64,000 nt of DNA, taken from Panagrolaimus kolymaensis. Taxonomy: Eukaryota > Nematoda > Chromadorea > Rhabditida > Panagrolaimidae. A model generated the notes under the pieces. The model was given only the letters and a program-made list of their open reading frames with translations. It did no database searches and had not been told where the DNA came from. The DNA lies in the NCBI GenBank assembly GCA_028622995.1, contig JAJQJQ010000025.1, positions 434,001 to 498,000 on the forward strand, in the 5' to 3' direction. Below, in pieces: positions 13,586 to 26,100 of this stretch. The position numbers and the translations under genes are program-made. Numbering within the stretch: position 1 is the first letter of the stretch; each line of letters begins with the position of its first letter.

Positions 13586-13857
13586 AGTGAGCTCAATGAT
13601 AAGCTTTATTTAAAATCTCGCTTGCCCCTTTTAAATTTATTTTTATTTTCTCTAATTTTTTTAATTTGGTGCCATTATGACATCGACAAATAAAATTCCA
13701 AAAATTTAGTAAAAACAAATCAGTGAGCTCAATGATAAGCTTTATTTAAAATCTCGCTTGCCCCTTTTAAATTTATTTTTATTTTCTCTAATTTTTTTAA
13801 TTTGGTGCCATTATGTCATCGACAAATAAAATTGCAAAAATTTAGTAAAAACAAATC

Positions 13858-13996
13858 AATTAGGTTTAAGAAAAGCAATAACGAAAATCTCGCTTGCCCC
13901 TATTTAAATTTATTTTTATTTTCTCTAATTTTTTATTAATTTGGTGCCATTATGTCATCGACAAATAAAATTGCAAAAATTTAGTAAAAACAAATC
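13858..13996 (+). repeat. Satellite A monomer of 139 bp with a 2-bp insertion in the T-run
   Basis: The usual CTAA, seven T, AATTTGG reads CTAATTTTTTATTAATTTGG near 13925-13944, a net gain of two bases. The distance between flanking type-1 block starts is 139 instead of 137. This looks like a slippage event in the homopolymer. Confidence 0.88.
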
Positions 13997-16900
13997 AATT
14001 AGGTTTAAGAAAAGCAATAACGAAAATCTCGCTTGCCCCTATTTAAATTTATTTTTATTTTCTCTAATTTTTTTAATTTGGTGCCATTATGTCATCGACA
14101 AATAAAATTCCAAAAATTTAGTAAAAACAAATCAATTAGGTTTAAGAAAAGCAATAACGAAAATCTCGCTTGCCCCTATTTAAATTTATTTTTATTTTCT
14201 CTAATTTTTTTAATTTGGTGCCATTATGTCATCGACAAATAAAATTCCAAAAATTTAGTAAAAACAAATCAGTGAGCTCAATGATAAGCTTTATTTAAAA
14301 TCTCGCTTGCCCCTTTTAAATTTATTTTTATTTTCTCTAATTTTTTTAATTTGGTGCCATTATGTCATCGACAAATAAAATTCCAAAAATTTAGTAAAAA
14401 CAAATCAGTGAGCTCAATGATAAGCTTTATTTAAAATCTCGCTTGCCCCTTTTAAATTTATTTTTATTTTCTCTAATTTTTTTAATTTGGTGCCATTATG
14501 ACATCGACAAATAAAATTCCAAAAATTTAGTAAAAACAAATCAGTGAGCTCAATGATAAGCTTTATTTAAAATCTCGCTTGCCCCTTTTAAATTTATTTT
14601 TATTTTCTCTAATTTTTTTAATTTGGTGCCATTATGTCATCGACAAATAAAATTGCAAAAATTTAGTAAAAACAAATCAATTAGGTTTAAGAAAAGCAAT
14701 AACGAAAATCTCGCTTGCCCCTATTTAAATTTATTTTTATTTTCTCTAATTTTTTTAATTTGGTGCCATTATGTCATCGACAAATAAAATTGCAAAAATT
14801 TAGTAAAAACAAATCAATTAGGTTTAAGAAAAGCAATAACGAAAATCTCGCTTGCCCCTATTTAAATTTATTTTTATTTTCTCTAATTTTTTTAATTTGG
14901 TGCGATTATGTCATCGACAAATAAAATTGCAAAAATTTAGTAAAAACAAATCAATTAGGTTTAAGAAAAGCAATAACGAAAATCTCGCTTGCCCCTATTT
15001 AAATTTATTTTTATTTTCTCGAATTTTTTTAATTTGGTGCCATTATGTCATCGACAAATAAAATTCCAAAAATTTAGTAAAAACAAATCAGTGAGCTCAA
15101 TGATAAGCTTTATTTAAAATCTCGCTTGCCCCTTTTAAATTTATTTTTATTTTCTCTAATTTTTTTAATTTGGTGCCATTATGACATCGACAAATAAAAT
15201 TCCAAAAATTTAGTAAAAACAAATCAGTGAGCTCAATGATAAGCTTTATTTAAAATCTCGCTTGCCACTTTTAAATTTATTTTTATTTTCTCTAATTTTT
15301 TTAATTTGGTGCCATTATGTCATCGACAAATAAAATTGCAAAAATTTAGTAAAAACAAATCAATTAGGTTTAAGAAAAGCAATAACGAAAATCTCGCTTG
15401 CCCCTATTTAAATTTATTTTTATTTTCTCTAATTTTTTTAATTTGGTGCCATTATGTCATCGACAAATAAAATTGCAAAAATTTAGTAAAAACAAATCAA
15501 TTAGGTTTAAGAAAAGCAATAACGAAAATCTCGCTTGCCCCTATTTAAATTTATTTTTATTTTCTCTAATTTTTTTAATTTGGTGCCATTATGTCATCGA
15601 CAAATAAAATTCCAAAAATTTAGTAAAAACAAATCAATTAGGTTTAAGAAAAGCAATAACGAAAATCTCGCTTGCCCCTATTTAAATTTATTTTTATTTT
15701 CTCTAATTTTTTTAATTTGGTGCCATTATGACATCGACAAATAAAATTCCAAAAATTTAGTAAAAACAAATCAGTGAGCTCAATGATAAGCTTTATTTAA
15801 AATCTCGCTTGCCACTTTTAAATTTATTTTTATTTTCTCTAATTTTTTTAATTTGGTGCCATTATGTCATCGACAAATAAAATTGCAAAAATTTAGTAAA
15901 AACAAATCAATTAGGTTTAAGAAAAGCAATAACGAAAATCTCGCTTGCCCCTATTTAAATTTATTTTTATTTTCTCTAATTTTTTTAATTTGGTGCCATT
16001 AAGTCATCGACAAATAAAATTCCAAAAATTTAGTAAAAACAAATCAGTGAGCTCAATGATAAGCTTTATTTAAAATCTCGCTTGCCCCTTTTAAATTTAT
16101 TTTTATTTTCTCTAATTTTTTTAATTTGGTGCCATTATGACATCGACAAATAAAATTCCAAAAATTTAGTAAAAACAAATCAGTGAGCTCAATGATAAGC
16201 TTTATTTAAAATCTCGCTTGCCCCTTTTAAATTTATTTTTATTTTCTCTAATTTTTTTAATTTGGTGCCATTATGTCATCGACAAATAAAATTGCAAAAA
16301 TTTAGTAAAAACAAATAAATTAGGTTTAAGAAAAGCAATAACGAAAATCTCGCTTGCCCCTATTTAAATTTATTTTTATTTTCTCTAATTTTTTTAATTT
16401 GGTGCCATTATGTCATCGACAAATAAAATTGCAAAAATTTAGTAAAAACAAATCAATTAGGTTTAAGAAAAGCAATAACGAAAATCTCGCTTGCCCCTAT
16501 TTAAATTTATTTTTATTTTCTCTAATTTTTTTAATTTGGTGCCATTATGTCATCGACAAATAAAATTCCAAAAATTTAGTAAAAACAAATCAGTGAGCTC
16601 AATGATAAGCTTTATTTAAAATCTCGCTTGCCCCTTTTAAATTTATTTTTATTTTCTCTAATTTTTTTAATTTGGTGCCATTATGTCATCGACAAATAAA
16701 ATTGCAAAAATTTAGTAAAAACAAATCAATTAGGTTTAAGAAAAGCAATAACGAAAATCTCGCTTGCCCCTATTTAAATTTATTTTTATTTTCTCTAATT
16801 TTTTTAATTTGGTGCCATTATGTCATCGACAAATAAAATTCCAAAAATTTAGTAAAAACAAATCAATTAGGTTTAAGAAAAGCAATAACGAAAATCTCGC

Positions 16901-17880
16901 TTGCCCCTATTTAAATTTATTTTTATTTTCTCGAATTTTTTTAATTTGGTGCCATTATGTCATCGACAAATAAAATTGCAAAAATTTAGTAAAAACAAAT
17001 CAATTAGGTTTAAGAAAAGCAATAACGAAAATCTCGCTTGCCCCTATTTAAATTTATTTTTATTTTCTCTAATTTTTTTAATTTGGTGCCATTATGTCAT
17101 CGACAAATAAAATTGCAAAAATTTAGTAAAAACAAATCAATTAGGTTTAAGAAAAGCAATAACGAAAATCTCGCTTGCCCCTATTTAAATTTATTTTTAT
17201 TTTCTCTAATTTTTTTAATTTGGTGCCATTATGTCATCGACAAATAAAATTCCAAAAATTTAGTAAAAACAAATCAATTAGGTTTAAGAAAAGCAATAAC
17301 GAAAATCTCGCTTGCCCCTATTTAAATTTATTTTTATTTTCTCGAATTTTTTTAATTTGGTGCCATTATGTCATCGACAAATAAAATTCCAAAAATTTAG
17401 TAAAAACAAATCAGTGAGCTCAATGATAAGCTTTATTTAAAATCTCGCTTGCCCCTTTTAAATTTATTTTTATTTTCTCTAATTTTTTTAATTTGGTGCC
17501 ATTAAGTCATCGACAAATAAAATTCCAAAAATTTAGTAAAAACAAATCAGTGAGCTCAATGATAAGCTTTATTTAAAATCTCGCTTGCCCCTTTTAAATT
17601 TATTTTTATTTTCTCTAATTTTTTTAATTTGGTGCCATTAAGTCATCGACAAATAAAATTCCAAAAATTTAGTAAAAACAAATCAGTGAGCTCAATGATA
17701 AGCTTTAATTAAAATCTCGCTTGCCCCTTTTAAATTTATTTTTATTTTCTCTAATTTTTTTAATTTGGTGCCATTAAGTCATCGACAAATAAAATTCCAA
17801 AAATTTAGTAAAAACAAATCAGTGAGCTCAATGATAAGCTTTAATTAAAATCTCGCTTGCCCCTTTTAAATTTATTTTTA

Positions 17881-20800
17881 TTTTCTCGAATTTTTTTAAT
17901 TTGGTGCCATTATGTCATCGACAAATAAAATTCCAAAAATTTAGTAAAAACAAATCAGTGAGCTCAATGATAAGCTTTATTTAAAATCTCGCTTGCCCCT
18001 TTTAAATTTATTTTTATTTTCTCGAATTTTTTTAATTTGGTGCCATTATGTCATCGACAAATAAAATTCCAAAAATTTAGTAAAAACAAATCAGTGAGCT
18101 CAATGATAAGCTTTATTTAAAATCTCGCTTGCCCCTTTTAAATTTATTTTTATTTTCTCTAATTTTTTTAATTTGGTGCCATTATGACATCGACAAATAA
18201 AATTCCAAAAATTTAGTAAAAACAAATCAGTGAGCTCAATGATAAGCTTTATTTAAAATCTCGCTTGCCCCTTTTAAATTTATTTTTATTTTCTCTAATT
18301 TTTTTAATTTGGTGCCATTATGTCATCGACAAATAAAATTGCAAAAATTTAGTAAAAACAAATAAATTAGGTTTAAGAAAAGCAATAACGAAAATCTCGC
18401 TTGCCCCTATTTAAATTTATTTTTATTTTCTCTAATTTTTTTAATTTGGTGCCATTATGTCATCGACAAATAAAATTGCAAAAATTTAGTAAAAACAAAT
18501 CAATTAGGTTTAAGAAAAGCAATAACGAAAATCTCGCTTGCCCCTATTTAAATTTATTTTTATTTTCTCTAATTTTTTTAATTTGGTGCCATTATGTCAT
18601 CGACAAATAAAATTCCAAAAATTTAGTAAAAACAAATCAATTAGGTTTAAGAAAAGCAATAACGAAAATCTCGCTTGCCCCTATTTAAATTTATTTTTAT
18701 TTTCTCTAATTTTTTTAATTTGGTGCCATTATGTCATCGACAAATAAAATTCCAAAAATTTAGTAAAAACAAATCAATTAGGTTTAAGAAAAGCAATAAC
18801 GAAAATCTCGCTTGCCCCTATTTAAATTTATTTTTATTTTCTCGAATTTTTTTAATTTGGTGCCATTATGTCATCGACAAATAAAATTCCAAAAATTTAG
18901 TAAAAACAAATCAGTGAGCTCAATGATAAGCTTTATTTAAAATCTCGCTTGCCCCTTTTAAATTTATTTTTATTTTCTCTAATTTTTTTAATTTGGTGCC
19001 ATTATGTCATCGACAAATAAAATTGCAAAAATTTAGTAAAAACAAATCAATTAGGTTTAAGAAAAGCAATAACGAAAATCTCGCTTGCCCCTATTTAAAT
19101 TTATTTTTATTTTCTCTAATTTTTTTAATTTGGTGCCATTATGTCATCGACAAATAAAATTGCAAAAATTTAGTAAAAACAAATCAATTAGGTTTAAGAA
19201 AAGCAATAACGAAAATCTCGCTTGCCCCTATTTAAATTTATTTTTATTTTCTCTAATTTTTTTAATTTGGTGCCATTATGTCATCGACAAATAAAATTCC
19301 AAAAATTTAGTAAAAACAAATCAATTAGGTTTAAGAAAAGCAATAACGAAAATCTCGCTTGCCCCTATTTAAATTTATTTTTATTTTCTCTAATTTTTTT
19401 AATTTGGTGCCATTATGTCATCGACAAATAAAATTCCAAAAATTTAGTAAAAACAAATCAATTAGGTTTAAGAAAAGCAATAACGAAAATCTCGCTTGCC
19501 CCTATTTAAATTTATTTTTATTTTCTCGAATTTTTTTAATTTGGTGCCATTATGTCATCGACAAATAAAATTCCAAAAATTTAGTAAAAACAAATCAGTG
19601 AGCTCAATGATAAGCTTTATTTAAAATCTCGCTTGCCCCTTTTAAATTTATTTTTATTTTCTCGAATTTTTTTAATTTGGTGCCATTATGTCATCGACAA
19701 ATAAAATTCCAAAAATTTAGTAAAAACAAATCAGTGAGCTCAATGATAAGCTTTATTTAAAATCTCGCTTGCCCCTTTTAAATTTATTTTTATTTTCTCT
19801 AATTTTTTTAATTTGGTGCCATTATGACATCGACAAATAAAATTCCAAAAATTTAGTAAAAACAAATCAGTGAGCTCAATGATAAGCTTTATTTAAAATC
19901 TCGCTTGCCCCTTTTAAATTTATTTTTATTTTCTCTAATTTTTTTAATTTGGTGCCATTATGTCATCGACAAATAAAATTGCAAAAATTTAGTAAAAACA
20001 AATAAATTAGGTTTAAGAAAAGCAATAACGAAAATCTCGCTTGCCCCTATTTAAATTTATTTTTATTTTCTCTAATTTTTTTAATTTGGTGCCATTATGT
20101 CATCGACAAATAAAATTGCAAAAATTTAGTAAAAACAAATCAATTAGGTTTAAGAAAAGCAATAACGAAAATCTCGCTTGCCCCTATTTAAATTTATTTT
20201 TATTTTCTCTAATTTTTTTAATTTGGTGCCATTATGTCATCGACAAATAAAATTCCAAAAATTTAGTAAAAACAAATCAATTAGGTTTAAGAAAAGCAAT
20301 AACGAAAATCTCGCTTGCCCCTATTTAAATTTATTTTTATTTTCTCTAATTTTTTTAATTTGGTGCCATTATGTCATCGACAAATAAAATTCCAAAAATT
20401 TAGTAAAAACAAATCAATTAGGTTTAAGAAAAGCAATAACGAAAATCTCGCTTGCCCCTATTTAAATTTATTTTTATTTTCTCGAATTTTTTTAATTTGG
20501 TGCCATTATGTCATCGACAAATAAAATTCCAAAAATTTAGTAAAAACAAATCAGTGAGCTCAATGATAAGCTTTATTTAAAATCTCGCTTGCCCCTTTTA
20601 AATTTATTTTTATTTTCTCTAATTTTTTTAATTTGGTCCCATTATGTCATCGACAAATAAAATTGCAAAAATTTAGTAAAAACAAATCAATTAGGTTTAA
20701 GAAAAGCAATAACGAAAATCTCGCTTGCCCCTATTTAAATTTATTTTTATTTTCTCTAATTTTTTTAATTTGGTGCCATTATGTCATCGACAAATAAAAT

Positions 20801-21780
20801 TGCAAAAATTTAGTAAAAACAAATCAATTAGGTTTAAGAAAAGCAATAACGAAAATCTCGCTTGCCCCTATTTAAATTTATTTTTATTTTCTCTAATTTT
20901 TTTAATTTGGTGCCATTATGTCATCGACAAATAAAATTCCAAAAATTTAGTAAAAACAAATCAATTAGGTTTAAGAAAAGCAATAACGAAAATCTCGCTT
21001 GCCCCTATTTAAATTTATTTTTATTTTCTCTAATTTTTTTAATTTGGTGCCATTATGTCATCGACAAATAAAATTCCAAAAATTTAGTAAAAACAAATCA
21101 ATTAGGTTTAAGAAAAGCAATAACGAAAATCTCGCTTGCCCCTATTTAAATTTATTTTTATTTTCTCGAATTTTTTTAATTTGGTGCCATTATGTCATCG
21201 ACAAATAAAATTCCAAAAATTTAGTAAAAACAAATCAGTGAGCTCAATGATAAGCTTTATTTAAAATCTCGCTTGCCCCTTTTAAATTTATTTTTATTTT
21301 CTCGAATTTTTTTAATTTGGTGCCATTATGTCATCGACAAATAAAATTCCAAAAATTTAGTAAAAACAAATCAGTGAGCTCAATGATAAGCTTTATTTAA
21401 AATCTCGCTTGCCCCTTTTAAATTTATTTTTATTTTCTCTAATTTTTTTAATTTGGTGCCATTATGACATCGACAAATAAAATTCCAAAAATTTAGTAAA
21501 AACAAATCAGTGAGCTCAATGATAAGCTTTATTTAAAATCTCGCTTGCCCCTTTTAAATTTATTTTTATTTTCTCTAATTTTTTTAATTTGGTGCCATTA
21601 TGTCATCGACAAATAAAATTGCAAAAATTTAGTAAAAACAAATCAATTAGGTTTAAGAAAAGCAATAACGAAAATCTCGCTTGCCCCTATTTAAATTTAT
21701 TTTTATTTTCTCTAATTTTTTTAATTTGGTGCCATTATGTCATCGACAAATAAAATTGCAAAAATTTAGTAAAAACAAAT
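17881..21780 (+). repeat. Satellite A higher-order repeat, 12-mer, period 1640 bp, about 2.4 copies
   Basis: Copies start at 17881 and 19521, with a partial copy from 21161. The offset is 1640 bp, equal to eight 137-bp plus four 136-bp monomers. A diagnostic marker is AAATAAATTAGG (missing the usual C) near 18361 and 20001; the third copy has reverted or retains AATCAATTAGG near 21641. A private change, TTTGGTCCC near 20638, marks the second copy. Within each unit a smaller five-monomer spacing of about 684 bp also recurs. The match decays after 21780, where CAATTAGCTTTAAG and CCTATTGAAATTT appear. Confidence 0.83.
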
Positions 21781-23105
21781 CAATTAGCTTTAAGAAAAGC
21801 AATAACGAAAATCTCGCTTGCCCCTATTGAAATTTATTTTTATTTTCTCTAATTTTTTTAATTTGGTGCGATTATGTCATCGACAAATAAAATTGCAAAA
21901 ATTTAGTAAAAACAAATCAATTAGGTTTAAGAAAAGCAATAACGAAAATCTCGCTTGCCCCTATTTAAATTTATTTTTATTTTCTCTAATTTTTTTAATT
22001 TGGTGCCATTATGTCATCGACAAATAAAATTCCAAAAATTTAGTAAAAACAAATCAATTAGGTTTAAGAAAAGCAATAACGAAAATCTCGCTTGCCCCTA
22101 TTTAAATTTATTTTTATTTTCTCTAATTTTTTTAATTTGGTGCCATTAAGTCATCGACAAATAAAATTCCAAAAATTTAGTAAAAACAAATCAATTAGGT
22201 TTAAGAAAAGCAATAACGAAAATCTCGCTTGCCCCTATTTAAATTTATTTTTATTTTCTCTAATTTTTTTAATTTGGTGCCATTAAGTCATCGACAAATA
22301 AAATTCCAAAAATTTAGTAAAAACAAATCAGTGAGCTCAATGATAAGCTTTATTTAAAATCTCGCTTGCCCCTTTTAAATTTATTTTTATTTTCTCTAAT
22401 TTTTTTAATTTGGTGCCATTAAGTCATCGACAAATAAAATTTCAAAAATTTAGTAAAAACAAATCAGTGAGCTCAATGATAAGCATTATTTAAAATCTCG
22501 CTTGCCCCTATTTAAATTTATTTTTATTTTCTCGAATTTTTTTAATTTGGTGCCATTAAGTCATCGACAAATAAAATTTCAAAAATTTAGTAAAAACAAA
22601 TCAGTGAGCTCAATGATAAGCTTTATTTAAAATCTCGCTTGCCCCTATTTAAATTTATTTTTATTTTCTCGAATTTTTTTAATTTGGTGCCATTAAGTCA
22701 TCGACAAATAAAATTCCAAAAATTTAGTAAAAACAAATCAGTGAGCTCAATGATAAGCTTTATTTAAAATCTCGCTTGCCCCTTTTAAATTTATTTTTAT
22801 TTTCTCTAATTTTTTTAATTTGGTGCCATTAAGTCATCGACAAATAAAATTTCAAAAATTTAGTAAAAACAAATCAGTGAGCTCAATGATAAGCATTATT
22901 TAAAATCTCGCTTGCCCCTATTTAAATTTATTTTTATTTTCTCGAATTTTTTTAATTTGGTGCCATTAAGTCATCGACAAATAAAATTGCAAAAATTTAG
23001 TAAAAACAAATCAGTGAGCTCAATGATAAGCTTTATTTAAAATCTCGCTTGCCCCTATTTAAATTTATTTTTATTTTCTCTAATTTTTTTAATTTGGTGC
23101 CATTA

Positions 23106-26100
23106 AGTCATCGACAAATAAAATTTCAAAAATTTAGTAAAAACAAATCAGTGAGCTCAATGATAAGCTTTATTTAAAATCTCGCTTGCCGCTATTTAAA
23201 TTTATTTTTATTTTCTCTAATTTTTTTAATTTGGTGCCATTATGTCATCGACAAATAAAATTCCAAAAATTTAGTAAAAACAAATCAGTGAGCTCAATGA
23301 TAAGCTTTATTTAAAATCTCGCTTGCCCCTTTTAAATTTATTTTTATTTTCTCTAATTTTTTTAATTTGGTGCCATTATGTCATCGACAAATAAAATTCC
23401 AAAAATTTAGTAAAAACAAATCAATTAGGTTTAAGAAAAGCAATAACGAAAATCTCGCTTGCCCCTATTTAAATTTATTTTTATTTTCTCTAATTTTTTT
23501 AATTTGGTGCCATTATGTCATCGACAAATAAAATTCCAAAAATTTAGTAAAAACAAATCAATTAGGTTTAAGAAAAGCAATAACGAAAATCTCGCTTGCC
23601 CCTATTTAAATTTATTTTTATTTTCTCGAATTTTTTTAATTTGGTGCCATTATGTCATCGACAAATAAAATTGCAAAAATTTAGTAAAAACAAATCAATT
23701 AGGTTTAAGAAAAGCAATAACGAAAATCTCGCTTGCCCCTATTTAAATTTATTTTTATTTTCTCTAATTTTTTTAATTTGGTGCCATTATGTCATCGACA
23801 AATAAAATTGCAAAAATTTAGTAAAAACAAATCAATTAGGTTTAAGAAAAGCAATAACGAAAATCTCGCTTGCCCCTATTTAAATTTATTTTTATTTTCT
23901 CTAATTTTTTTAATTTGGTGCCATTATGTCATCGACAAATAAAATTCCAAAAATTTAGTAAAAACAAATCAATTAGGTTTAAGAAAAGCAATAACGAAAA
24001 TCTCGCTTGCCCCTATTTAAATTTATTTTTATTTTCTCTAATTTTTTTAATTTGGTGCCATTAAGTCATCGACAAATAAAATTCCAAAAATTTAGTAAAA
24101 ACAAATCAATTAGGTTTAAGAAAAGCAATAACGAAAATCTCGCTTGCCCCTATTTAAATTTATTTTTATTTTCTCTAATTTTTTTAATTTGGTGCCATTA
24201 AGTCATCGACAAATAAAATTCCAAAAATTTAGTAAAAACAAATCAGTGAGCTCAATGATAAGCTTTATTTAAAATCTCGCTTGCCCCTTTTAAATTTATT
24301 TTTATTTTCTCTAATTTTTTTAATTTGGTGCCATTAAGTCATCGACAAATAAAATTTCAAAAATTTAGTAAAAACAAATCAGTGAGCTCAATGATAAGCT
24401 TTATTTAAAATCTCGCTTGCCGCTATTTAAATTTATTTTTATTTTCTCTAATTTTTTTAATTTGGTGCCATTAAGTCATCGACAAATAAAATTTCAAAAA
24501 TTTAGTAAAAACAAATCAGTGAGCTCAATGATAAGCTTTATTTAAAATCTCGCTTGCCCCTATTTAAATTTATTTTTATTTTCTCTAATTTTTTTAATTT
24601 GGTGCCATTAAGTCATCGACAAATAAAATTTCAAAAATTTAGTAAAAACAAATCAGTGAGCTCAATGATAAGCTTTATTTAAAATCTCGCTTGCCGCTAT
24701 TTAAATTTATTTTTATTTTCTCTAATTTTTTTAATTTGGTGCCATTATGTCATCGACAAATAAAATTCCAAAAATTTAGTAAAAACAAATCAGTGAGCTC
24801 AATGATAAGCTTTATTTAAAATCTCGCTTGCCCCTTTTAAATTTATTTTTATTTTCTCGAATTTTTTTAATTTGGTGCCATTATGTCATCGACAAATAAA
24901 ATTCCAAAAATTTAGTAAAAACAAATCAATTAGGTTTAAGAAAAGCAATAACGAAAATCTCGCTTGCCCCTATTTAAATTTATTTTTATTTTCTCTAATT
25001 TTTTTAATTTGGTGCCATTATGTCATCGACAAATAAAATTCCAAAAATTTAGTAAAAACAAATCAATTAGGTTTAAGAAAAGCAATAACGAAAATCTCGC
25101 TTGCCCCTATTTAAATTTATTTTTATTTTCTCGAATTTTTTTAATTTGGTGCCATTATGTCATCGACAAATAAAATTGCAAAAATTTAGTAAAAACAAAT
25201 CAATTAGGTTTAAGAAAAGCAATAACGAAAATCTCGCTTGCCCCTATTTAAATTTATTTTTATTTTCTCTAATTTTTTTAATTTGGTGCCATTATGTCAT
25301 CGACAAATAAAATTGCAAAAATTTAGTAAAAACAAATCAATTAGGTTTAAGAAAAGCAATAACGAAAATCTCGCTTGCCCCTATTTAAATTTATTTTTAT
25401 TTTCTCTAATTTTTTTAATTTGGTGCCATTATGTCATCGACAAATAAAATTCCAAAAATTTAGTAAAAACAAATCAATTAGGTTTAAGAAAAGCAATAAC
25501 GAAAATCTCGCTTGCCCCTATTTAAATTTATTTTTATTTTCTCTAATTTTTTTAATTTGGTGCCATTAAGTCATCGACAAATAAAATTCCAAAAATTTAG
25601 TAAAAACAAATCAATTAGGTTTAAGAAAAGCAATAACGAAAATCTCGCTTGCCCCTATTTAAATTTATTTTTATTTTCTCTAATTTTTTTAATTTGGTGC
25701 CATTAAGTCATCGACAAATAAAATTCCAAAAATTTAGTAAAAACAAATCAGTGAGCTCAATGATAAGCTTTATTTAAAATCTCGCTTGCCCCTTTTAAAT
25801 TTATTTTTATTTTCTCTAATTTTTTTAATTTGGTGCCATTAAGTCATCGACAAATAAAATTTCAAAAATTTAGTAAAAACAAATCAGTGAGCTCAATGAT
25901 AAGCATTATTTAAAATCTCGCTTGCCCCTATTTAAATTTATTTTTATTTTCTCTAATTTTTTTAATTTGGTGCCATTAAGTCATCGACAAATAAAATTCC
26001 AAAAATTTAGTAAAAACAAATCAGTGAGCTCAATGATAAGCTTTATTTAAAATCTCGCTTGCCCCTTTTAAATTTATTTTTATTTTCTCTAATTTTTTTA

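Larger units (their letters stand above)
12061..15022 (+). repeat. Satellite A duplicated segment, 1913 bp apart
   Basis: Segment 12061-13109 matches 13974-15022 at an offset of 1913 bp (14 monomers). The shared order is two type-1 monomers with AATTCC, three type-2 monomers including one with CATTATGAC, then type-1 monomers with AATTGC and TGCGATT. The first copy overlaps the segment that also matches 2205-3337, so that combination has been copied more than once. The interval between the copies holds three irregular monomers. Confidence 0.75.
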
